In this document: positions 52,516-60,047 of the stretch, one piece after another
How the letters are laid out: the number at the start of each line of letters is the position of its first letter
Numbering within the stretch: the stretch's first letter is position 1
Assembly (NCBI GenBank): GCA_963662865.1
Contig: OY759969.1
Location: 1,674,001 to 1,738,000 of the forward strand
From: JAJDYQ01 sp963662865
Lineage (GTDB): Bacteria; Pseudomonadota; Gammaproteobacteria; JAJDYQ01
DNA: 64,000 bases
Direction of reading: 5' to 3'
Notes under the pieces: generated by a model
Databases searched by the model: none
Told to the model about the DNA's origin: nothing
What the model saw: only the letters and a program-made list of their open reading frames with translations
Made by a program: the position numbers and the translations under genes

Positions 52516-53172
52516 GTGGCGAACGATCCCATACTTTTACAAAGCATGTTTATCCTCGGCGCTTACCTGTCGGGGTCAGTATGCAGTGCCATCATTGTTT
52601 GCAGGCTGATGGGATTGCCTGATCCGCGTAAGCAGGGGTCATACAATCCCGGTGCCACCAATGTGCTGCGTATCGGAAGCAGGAAAGCGGCCGCCATCAC
52701 GCTGGTCGGCGATGTGCTGAAGGGGTTGATCCCTGCTCTGCTGACTCGAGTATTCGAAATGCCGCTATTAACCACGGTTCTCGCTGCATCGGCTGCATTT
52801 CTAGGTCACCTGTATCCTGTATTTTTCAGCTTCCATGGCGGTAAGGGTGTCGCAACATTACTCGGTGCCCTGCTGGGGATTAACTGGACCCTGGGATTGG
52901 TTGCAGCCGGCACATGGTTGTTTGTCGCCAGGGTACTGAAGATTTCTTCTCTCTCTGCGCTGGTAATGGCAGCTCTGGTACCTGTCTATAGCTGGTTTTT
53001 TTACCACGACTGGACATTGACCCTGATCCTTGCCGGTATGTCGGCTCTGCTTTTCTGGCGTCATCGCAACAATATACGGAATCTGCTCGGCGGTAGAGAA
53101 GGCAGGGTTACCAGCCCTGATGAGGCAGCGGACATGGACACCGAGGCGCTAAAAGACATGGATAACGGGTAG
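52516..53172 (+). CDS. plsY: glycerol-3-phosphate acyltransferase PlsY
   Basis: A 218-residue membrane acyltransferase using acyl phosphate. The three conserved loops are present: GSYNPGATNVLRIGSRKAA, SFHGGKGVATLLGALLGI and FWRHRNNIRNLLGGREGR. Five or so helices are visible. The charged C-terminal tail (TSPDEAADMDTEALKDMDNG) is a little longer than in many relatives. It is convergent with tsaD. Confidence 0.94.
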   Translation: MANDPILLQSMFILGAYLSGSVCSAIIVCRLMGLPDPRKQGSYNPGATNVLRIGSRKAAAITLVGDVLKGLIPALLTRVFEMPLLTTVLAASAAFLGHLYPVFFSFHGGKGVATLLGALLGINWTLGLVAAGTWLFVARVLKISSLSALVMAALVPVYSWFFYHDWTLTLILAGMSALLFWRHRNNIRNLLGGREGRVTSPDEAADMDTEALKDMDNG

Positions 53173-53191
53173 ATGCACTTTCCGGAAAAAT

Positions 53192-54205
53192 CTATAAAGT
53201 CGGTAGTTCTTCCATTGGCCAGCGCGGCCTGCCCGCAAGGTTTGTATCATCCCGTTGCCCGGCAGCCAACCGCAGTGCGCCCGCATAAGCAATCATGGCA
53301 CCATTGTCGGTGCAGAATTCCATGGACGGGAAAAACACCTGTATGCCCGGCTTCTTCATTTCCATTTTAAGGCGTTCCCGCAGACATTTATTCGCCCCCA
53401 CTCCCCCCGCGACGATCAGGTTCTGAAATCCGGTTTGCCTGAGCGCACGCCGACATTTGATCACAAGTGTCTCCACCACGGCCTGTTGGAAAGCGGCAGC
53501 AATGTTTTCCTTTATGCCCGGCTCATGCTCGTTGTCTCTCAGGGTATTCATGGCAAAGGTTTTCAGGCCACTGAAACTGAAATCCAGGCCGGGGCGGTCG
53601 GTCATGGGCCGCGGGAAGGCAAATCGGTTCAGGTCGCCCTGCTCGGCCAGATTCGCTAATGCAGGGCCACCCGGATAGCCAAGACCGAGCAAATTGGCGG
53701 TCTTGTCGAAAGATTCACCAACGGCATCATCAACAGACTGACCCAGAAGTTCATACCTGCCAACGGCTTGCACTGACATCAGTTGTGTATGTCCACCGGA
53801 GACCAGCAAGGCAACAAACGGAAATGACGGCGGATTTCCCTCCAGCATCGGCGCCAGCAAATGCCCTTCCATGTGGTGAACGCCTATTGCGGGAATACCG
53901 AGTGATAACGCCAGGGAACATCCAAGCGAAGTACCTACCAGCAAGGCTCCCATAAGCCCCGGCCCGCGGGTAAATGCAATGCCATCCAGATCGGCCAGCC
54001 GCAGACTGGACTGGTCCAGTACTTCCTGGATCAGCGGGGTTAATTTTCGAATATGATCACGCGAGGCCAGCTCTGGAACCACGCCGCCATATTCCGCATG
54101 CAGGGTGGCCTGACTGTATAAGCTGTGTCCCAGCAAACCGGTTTCAGTGTCGTAGGCTGCAACCCCGGTTTCGTCGCAGGAGGTTTCAATTCCCAGTACC
54201 TTCAT
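53192..54205 (-). CDS. tsaD: tRNA N6-threonylcarbamoyladenosine transferase TsaD
   Basis: A 337-residue Kae1-family enzyme. VLGIETSCDETGVAAYDTET opens it, the iron-binding histidines are in VHHMEGHLLAPML, and LLVSGGHTQLMSVQAVGRYE and FCTDNGAMIAYAGALRL are intact. It makes t6A in ANN-decoding tRNAs with TsaB, TsaC and TsaE. It is divergent from rpsU, the usual arrangement. Confidence 0.97.
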   Translation of the reverse strand: MKVLGIETSCDETGVAAYDTETGLLGHSLYSQATLHAEYGGVVPELASRDHIRKLTPLIQEVLDQSSLRLADLDGIAFTRGPGLMGALLVGTSLGCSLALSLGIPAIGVHHMEGHLLAPMLEGNPPSFPFVALLVSGGHTQLMSVQAVGRYELLGQSVDDAVGESFDKTANLLGLGYPGGPALANLAEQGDLNRFAFPRPMTDRPGLDFSFSGLKTFAMNTLRDNEHEPGIKENIAAAFQQAVVETLVIKCRRALRQTGFQNLIVAGGVGANKCLRERLKMEMKKPGIQVFFPSMEFCTDNGAMIAYAGALRLAAGQRDDTNLAGRPRWPMEELPTL

Positions 54206-54312
54206 TAAATTCTCTCATGCTCCATCCGGGTTCGGCTTTTTCTTTGCATTTGCCATTACACTTCTGTAGAATCTCACGCCCCTAAATTCAGGTTACTGCA
54301 GGTGAAGTATTA

Positions 54313-54528
54313 ATGCCAACTGTAAAAATCAAGGAGAACGAACCTTTTGACATCGCAATGCGTCGTTTCAAGCGTTTCTGTGAAAAAGCCGGTATTCTGG
54401 CCGAAGTTCGCCGCCGCGAATACTACGAAAAGCCAACCCAGGTTCGCAAACGCAAGAAGGCTGCTGCTGTAAAGCGTTATGCAAAGAAGATCTGGCGTGA
54501 GCGTATGGCCCGCCGCCGCCTGTACTAG
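54313..54528 (+). CDS. rpsU: 30S ribosomal protein S21
   Basis: A 71-residue basic protein: PTVKIKENEPFDIAMRRFKR, then FCEKAGILAEVRRREYYEKP and an Arg/Lys-rich tail ending RRRLY. An AGGTGAAG ribosome site lies just upstream. In many gammaproteobacteria dnaG and rpoD follow; here the next gene is argJ, after 201 bases with no gene. Confidence 0.97.
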   Translation: MPTVKIKENEPFDIAMRRFKRFCEKAGILAEVRRREYYEKPTQVRKRKKAAAVKRYAKKIWRERMARRRLY

Positions 54529-54729
54529 CCAGACATTATTTCCATCCCGGCGTTAAATATTTCTCCAGTTTGCAGTTTCTATGATGGCCGGTTCTCGTCT
54601 GGCTTCAATCGTGACCCGGCCCTGGGCTGACGTCTGTTGCCGGCACCGGGCGGGCTAAGTCCTGCGGTCTCCTTGTGATGTTATCATCGGCATCTGCACT
54701 CTGTTTCCCTTTAATTTACAAAGTAATTT

Positions 54730-55953
54730 ATGGTATCCCCAATCAATAATCAGGTCCTGGCGGCGGATAAGTACGCAATTAGCGGAATTGAAATAGGCGT
54801 TGCTGACACCGGTGTTCATTATAGTAACCGGAATGATTTCGTTATCTTCTCGCTGACCGAGAATACCGCGACTGCCGCGACGTTTACCCGCAATCTGTTT
54901 GCGGCGGCGCCGGTTGTTGTTGCCGGAAAACATCTTCAGGCAACGTCACCCGCATACCTGATTATAAATGCCGGTAACGCAAACGCCGGTACGGGCAGGC
55001 GGGGACTGGAGGACGCACTCCATAGCTGCCGCTATCTGGCCGAGCTTCGACACATGTCGGCTGAATCGGTATTGCCATTCTCTACCGGTGTCATTGGCGA
55101 ATACCTGCCAATGGATAAAGTCAGGATGGGAATTGACAAGGCGCTGCAAAACCTGACTTGTGAAAACTGGCAGGCCGCCGCGCAGGCAATTATGACCACC
55201 GATACGGTCCCAAAGATCGTCGTGGAAAATTTTTCCATTAACGGACTGGCCTGCAGAATTACCGGGATCAGCAAAGGCGCCGGCATGATTCATCCAAATA
55301 TGGCAACCATGCTGGCGTTTATGGCCACCGATGCAGCCATCCCCCGGGCACTGTTGCAGCAGGCGCTACAGGCCGCTGTTGATGACAGTTTTAACTGTAT
55401 TACGATTGACGGTGATACATCGACCAATGATGCCTGTGTCGTCTGTGCAACGGGGGAAGGCAGATTGTCGGTGGCTGAGAATGACTCGATTTATGACGCT
55501 TTTACGGCCAAACTTACATCGGTATGCCGGCGGCTTGCCGAGCTCATTGTACGTGACGGCGAAGGCGCGTCCAAACTGGCCCGCATCAGGGTAACCGGCG
55601 GTCGTAGTCGTAACGAGTGTAAGGCCATAGGCTATGCGGTCGCGCTTTCACCATTGGTAAAAACGGCGCTATTCGGCCAGGACCCAAACTGGGGTCGTAT
55701 TCTGGCCGCTGTGGGACGTGCCCCGATTGATCCGTTTGATTTAACAAAAGTTGATATTTTTCTTGATGATGTCTGTGTTATCCATGAGGGGGAGAAGGAT
55801 AGGTGGTACACAGAGGAAGATGGCGCCCAGGTTATGCAGCGCGACGAAATAACCATCACAATTGATATGCATCAGGGAAATAGTGAGGTCGAGATACTGA
55901 CAAGCGATCTTTCGCCGGGTTACATCAGTATCAACGCCGACTACCGCTCTTGA
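54730..55953 (+). CDS. argJ: bifunctional ornithine acetyltransferase / N-acetylglutamate synthase
   Basis: A 407-residue arginine-synthesis enzyme that cleaves itself into two chains. The autocleavage site is MIHPNMATMLAF with Thr193 as the new N-terminal nucleophile. Other motifs are FSTGVIGEYLPMDKV, ITIDGDTSTNDACVV and ARIRVTGGRSRNECKAIGYA. Length is normal and it stands alone. Confidence 0.96.
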   Translation: MVSPINNQVLAADKYAISGIEIGVADTGVHYSNRNDFVIFSLTENTATAATFTRNLFAAAPVVVAGKHLQATSPAYLIINAGNANAGTGRRGLEDALHSCRYLAELRHMSAESVLPFSTGVIGEYLPMDKVRMGIDKALQNLTCENWQAAAQAIMTTDTVPKIVVENFSINGLACRITGISKGAGMIHPNMATMLAFMATDAAIPRALLQQALQAAVDDSFNCITIDGDTSTNDACVVCATGEGRLSVAENDSIYDAFTAKLTSVCRRLAELIVRDGEGASKLARIRVTGGRSRNECKAIGYAVALSPLVKTALFGQDPNWGRILAAVGRAPIDPFDLTKVDIFLDDVCVIHEGEKDRWYTEEDGAQVMQRDEITITIDMHQGNSEVEILTSDLSPGYISINADYRS

Positions 55954-55976
55954 GCGGAATCGGCAATGACGGCTTT

Positions 55977-56015
55977 AAGGAATCATCCGCCATGTCTCCC
56001 GGAGACGGATTCCTT
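55977..56015. other. stem-loop after argJ
   Basis: AAGGAATC-AT-CCG pairs with CGGATTCCTT across a small inner hairpin (TCTCCCGGAGA). No T run follows, so it is not a classic intrinsic terminator. It could mark the argJ transcript end or be the leader of the following lyase gene. Confidence 0.4.
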
Positions 56016-56050
56016 GATAGGGCTTGCCTGTGGCAATACAAGACGGAAAT

Positions 56051-57163
56051 ATGAGTAACAAAACCGCATTATTATATGATCAGTGCCAGCAGTATTTTTA
56101 TATGCATGGCAGAATCAACATTCCCGTACTGTACCGGGATATGGCGGAGTATGCTCAACATTTCAGCGTCGATATCGACCGGTACGGCGAAGGCGAGTTC
56201 CTGAATGGCTTCGAGGGCGAAATAGCTCGGCTACTGGGGAAAGAGGCAGCAGTGTTTATGCCCAGCGGCGTGATGGCTCAGCAGATTGCTCTACGCATAC
56301 GGGCCGACCAGACTGGTCTGACCCGGATAGCCTATCACCCAACCAGCCACCTTGAGATCAATGAATATCAAGGGTATCGTTTTTTACATGGCTTGCAGGC
56401 CAGTCTCCTGGGTGAGCGTCGGCGCTTGGTAGAACCTGATGACTTTTCCGCTCTTGACGGACCCGCTTCATCATTATTGCTGGAACTGCCTCAACGCTGG
56501 GCCGGCGGACTTCTGCCGGAGTGGCGACAACTCGGTGACGTCATTGAGACCGCCCGTCAATACATGACTTATATCCATCTGGACGGCGCACGGTTATGGG
56601 AATGCTTGGATTATTACAGCCGGGAAAATGACTTCCAGCTATCTCATATTACCCAACCTTTCGATTCAGCTTATGTGTCTTTTTACAAGACTTTAGGCGG
56701 TATCGGTGGCGCAATGCTTGTAGGTGACCGGACATTTATCAATGATGCTCGAATATGGCTCCGGCGCCAGGGAGGAAATTTATATCAACTACACCCCATG
56801 GTGATCGCCGCACACATGGGCATGGATCGGCATCTGCCTCATATTCCAGCTTACGTTAAGCGTGCGCAAATGATCGCCGAACTTATTAAAGACATACCCA
56901 AACTAATCTGTTATCCCGAACAACCCAGAGTCAATATGTTGCATATTCACTTTGCGCAGGAGGCGTCAATACTCGAGAAAGTCAGAGACAATATTGCTAA
57001 AGAGTCCGGTATATGGGTGGCAGGAAAGTTCCATCCCTCCTACCTGGGCAGAACTGATGACCTTAACAGCTTTATGGAAATACATGTCGGCGAAAGCCTG
57101 TTGAATACTGATGATCAGACAATCTATCACTGCCTTCAACGGCTGGCGTCATCCGATAAATGA
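56051..57163 (+). CDS. PLP-dependent beta-eliminating lyase / threonine aldolase-like
   Basis: A PLP fold-type I protein of about 370 residues. GEGEFLNGFEGEIARLLGKE and AAVFMPSGVMAQQIALRIRA match the threonine aldolase family start, IHLDGARLWE holds the PLP-binding Asp, and the Schiff-base lysine is in VSFYKTLGGIGGAML. The ATG at 56051 is preferred to an upstream TTG. Substrate is uncertain. Its stop overlaps the start of the creatininase-family gene (ATGA), so the two enzymes are likely part of one pathway. Confidence 0.8.
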   Translation: MSNKTALLYDQCQQYFYMHGRINIPVLYRDMAEYAQHFSVDIDRYGEGEFLNGFEGEIARLLGKEAAVFMPSGVMAQQIALRIRADQTGLTRIAYHPTSHLEINEYQGYRFLHGLQASLLGERRRLVEPDDFSALDGPASSLLLELPQRWAGGLLPEWRQLGDVIETARQYMTYIHLDGARLWECLDYYSRENDFQLSHITQPFDSAYVSFYKTLGGIGGAMLVGDRTFINDARIWLRRQGGNLYQLHPMVIAAHMGMDRHLPHIPAYVKRAQMIAELIKDIPKLICYPEQPRVNMLHIHFAQEASILEKVRDNIAKESGIWVAGKFHPSYLGRTDDLNSFMEIHVGESLLNTDDQTIYHCLQRLASSDK

Positions 57164-57930
57164 AGGGCCATTATCTGGAAAACCTGAGTTGGCAGGAAGC
57201 CGAATCTCTCATAAAACAGAATCGTGTCCTTGTCCTGCCACTTGGTGCCGCCAGTAAACAACACGGGCCCCATCTGCCCCTCAATACGGATGCTTTAACG
57301 GCGGAATATCTGGCAAGCAGGATCGCCGAACGGCATGATGTTACTATCCTGCCATTACTCGCCTATGGCTATTACCCCGCGTTTACCGAATATCCCGGTT
57401 CAGTCTCGCTGTGCAAAAAGACCTTTGAGGAAACCGTAATACAGATTTTTCGATCCCTGCACTCACATGGCGCAAAGAAGTTCTATGTTCTGAATACCGG
57501 CATCAGCACCAACTGGTGCCTGGAACCGGTGAGACAATACCTTCTCACTGAGAATGTGGTCATGGACTATAGCGACTTCACATCCATGCTCAAAGATCTG
57601 GAACAAAGTATCTCTGAGCAACCTTTTGGCAGTCATGCAGATGAAATCGAAACCAGCAAGATGCTGTTGATGCACCCGGACAAGGTGCAGCAGGATAAGG
57701 CTGTCCCGGAACTGAAACCCAGGCTCGGTCCTGGGCCTTTTACCCGCGACTCCCGGGCAAGCCGGGGGATAATCAGTTCGAGCGGCAGTTGGGGTGATCC
57801 GACCCTCGCCACTCGGGCAAAAGGTGAAATAATCGTCACTGCGCTGATTGAGCGTATCGGTCATGCCATTGAGGCGCTGGCCGATGATGACTATGACCCA
57901 CCCCCACCGCGGACAAAATATCTGGACTGA
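57160..57930 (+). CDS. creatininase-family protein, divergent
   Basis: A 256-residue member of the creatininase superfamily. VLPLGAASKQHGPHLPLNTD contains the metal-site histidine and aspartate, and FGSHADEIETSKMLL carries the conserved Glu. The usual Glu two residues before the first His is Lys, and the usual NGHGGN motif reads NTGISTN, so some classical metal ligands are missing. I recall a subfamily with the same variation, so this may be a specialised group rather than decay. The ATGA overlap with the PLP lyase suggests joint action. Confidence 0.7.
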   Translation: MKGHYLENLSWQEAESLIKQNRVLVLPLGAASKQHGPHLPLNTDALTAEYLASRIAERHDVTILPLLAYGYYPAFTEYPGSVSLCKKTFEETVIQIFRSLHSHGAKKFYVLNTGISTNWCLEPVRQYLLTENVVMDYSDFTSMLKDLEQSISEQPFGSHADEIETSKMLLMHPDKVQQDKAVPELKPRLGPGPFTRDSRASRGIISSSGSWGDPTLATRAKGEIIVTALIERIGHAIEALADDDYDPPPPRTKYLD

Positions 57931-58027
57931 AAAAAGATATGACGCAGATTGAGATAGTTTTGGGGATTATCGGAGGATAAGCAATCGGATAGCCTGTGTA
58001 TGTCATCAAGATACAGGAGACTGCCCG

Positions 58028-58096
58028 ATGCAGATCAAGGGCCTGCGAGTCAAATCATATAGTTGGAGCTGGCAACAACTCATGCAGGCCGCTTGA
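58028..58096 (+). CDS. possible 22-residue small ORF
   Basis: ATG at 58028 has AGGAG 8 bases upstream and encodes 22 residues (starts MQIKGLRVKSYSWSWQQL) before TGA. The basic, aromatic sequence looks like the first residues of a longer protein, possibly a truncated transposase, but I cannot place it. It lies in the 57931-58129 gap between convergent genes. Confidence 0.25.
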   Translation: MQIKGLRVKSYSWSWQQLMQAA

Positions 58097-58129
58097 GCTT
58101 ATCTCATAGAGACTAAACCTGGACATACA

Positions 58130-60022
58130 TTACACTAACAGAGCCAACTGCAAAAAATTATCGTCACTTCTCATAATCTCTTCATGATTTTCATGCAGGT
58201 AACTAACTGATTTAAGGAAATTACGTGGCTCTCCTTTGAACAGTATCTCATCCGGGTCCTGCTTCTTCAGTTGTTCGCTGAGTTGAACCCTCAATCCGTG
58301 ATCTTCCACGAGCCTCACGCTTGCCTCAATATACTCCTCTACCGTGTGTGTCACCAGCCAGTCAGGCAGACCCAGGCGCATAAACAACCCTTCGTCAATG
58401 TGTGACAACACTTCGGCACCGCTTAAGCAGATACCAGGCAATGCTTGACGCACGGTATCGACCAATCCATTTGTATTTCCAAATGGAAACGGGTTAATAA
58501 ACATGTCGCACCGGTTCATGTTTTGCAGATAAACATCTCGGTTACTGTGCGGGTAAATGTATTGTCCCGGTAATATACCATTCACAAAATTTTCAATATA
58601 GACTTTACCCAAACCAATCGCATGCCCGGTCAGGAAATGAAATTCTACCGGTTGTTTACTGCTTTCCTTTATGGCACGACAGGTTTTCAGAAAATCAGGA
58701 TTCAGCTTCATCGCGGTAGCGGCAACGGCTATTTTTATAACATCCGGCTTGCTGCGAATCTCCGGTTCAATTTTTGTAAAGTCATCATGTGGTGGCACAT
58801 ATGGCAAGCTATCTTTGGGCAGAGCCGCGACTTTCTCACTAAAACATTTCGGGTCTCCGACATAATCCTCTTCCACAAGAATATAGTCGATAAATTCCGA
58901 ATGTGTCGTTGCCGGGTGTCCTAATGCCGCCATCTGAATGGGCGCCAGTCTGAAGTTAATCAGCACAACCGTCTGCAGAAACATCCCCACGCTCGGATAA
59001 TAAATAATTTCCGGATTAAATCGAGCCACAAGTTCCATAACCCGCTGCACATTTTTATACAGTCCCTGTTCATGCGGTATATCGTAAACTTCATCAAATA
59101 CTTTTTTAGAGTTTTCATCCGACATTCCACTTAAAGAAACACCAATCAGATGGTATTTTTCCCGCAAGGCCCTGGCAGCGGTTGAGTGAGTCCGGTAAAT
59201 GGAGTGTCCCGAGAGAAACCACTCCAGTATCACCATAACAACCGGCTTCCCTTTAATCATATTTTTTTCTGTTCCGAATTCCCTGTCGGTCATTCCTTTG
59301 TTCATCATTTCCCTGCGAATCAGGCGATTGATACTTCGCTTGATGTCATGTTTGTTGGCAAGCATGGCGTAACTACAGTGCATCCAGACGTCATGAATAT
59401 ACCCCAAAGGAATATCAGACAGATCATCCAGTTCTCCCAGGCATTCAGGCAGCCAGTTCAGCAGCACTTCCTTTTTCTTGTGTGCCGCCTCGCTAATGAC
59501 CGTGCGGGACGATAACAGACCAAGAAATAATGCTGCCGCAAGCTTTTTGTTAGCGTTCCATAGCATATCCGCCTGCATTGATATAAATGAATCACCGGAA
59601 TACAGCATGGTGAATTTCAGCAGGTTCTTCTGGCTTATCTCGAAATTACCCGGCTGATCAAAGCCATTTAAGTTTAATAGATGCAGAATATGGTCGGCAT
59701 TAGTAAACGAACTTGCTCCGAACAGCATCGCTATCCAGCGATGCAGCAGTATGAACTGATGAAATCCGGGCACACTGACGTGAAAATCAGGATCAGAAAA
59801 CAGCGCGGACATTGCAGAGGTCAATCGCGTAATGATATGGCTATCTCGCTGCTCCTCCTGCCAGGAAGTACCTGATCGGCTGGTTCCAACCAGACCAAGC
59901 TGGCCGTAGCTTTTGTCGAGAATTCTCAGTAGTTTTATCAGCTCTCGCGCTGCTTCTTCATGCTGGCGCTGATAACAAAGCTGCTCGAAGCGTTCCAGTG
60001 CAAATTGTTGTTCTTCCGCCAC
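58130..60022 (-). CDS. HMW1C-like cytoplasmic N-glycosyltransferase (GT41)
   Basis: A protein of about 630 residues. The start is taken as GTG 60022 with AGGTGG upstream; a TTG at 60058 overlaps leuS. The N-terminal helical domain is followed by a GT-B catalytic part. Motifs match HMW1C and the Actinobacillus NGT: HSIYRTHS (about 273-280), MAALGHPATTHSEFIDYILV, VEEDYVGDPKCFSEKV, AMKLNP with the UDP-sugar lysine near 439, YPHS (about 490-493), NPFPFGNTNG (about 510-519) and GAEVLSHIDEGLF. The family transfers glucose to Asn in N-X-S/T of adhesins before export. It follows leuS closely. No dedicated adhesin is adjacent; the autotransporters here are candidate targets. Confidence 0.88.
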   Translation of the reverse strand: MAEEQQFALERFEQLCYQRQHEEAARELIKLLRILDKSYGQLGLVGTSRSGTSWQEEQRDSHIITRLTSAMSALFSDPDFHVSVPGFHQFILLHRWIAMLFGASSFTNADHILHLLNLNGFDQPGNFEISQKNLLKFTMLYSGDSFISMQADMLWNANKKLAAALFLGLLSSRTVISEAAHKKKEVLLNWLPECLGELDDLSDIPLGYIHDVWMHCSYAMLANKHDIKRSINRLIRREMMNKGMTDREFGTEKNMIKGKPVVMVILEWFLSGHSIYRTHSTAARALREKYHLIGVSLSGMSDENSKKVFDEVYDIPHEQGLYKNVQRVMELVARFNPEIIYYPSVGMFLQTVVLINFRLAPIQMAALGHPATTHSEFIDYILVEEDYVGDPKCFSEKVAALPKDSLPYVPPHDDFTKIEPEIRSKPDVIKIAVAATAMKLNPDFLKTCRAIKESSKQPVEFHFLTGHAIGLGKVYIENFVNGILPGQYIYPHSNRDVYLQNMNRCDMFINPFPFGNTNGLVDTVRQALPGICLSGAEVLSHIDEGLFMRLGLPDWLVTHTVEEYIEASVRLVEDHGLRVQLSEQLKKQDPDEILFKGEPRNFLKSVSYLHENHEEIMRSDDNFLQLALLV

Positions 60023-60047
60023 TTTATATCCACCTGCCTTTTTATTG

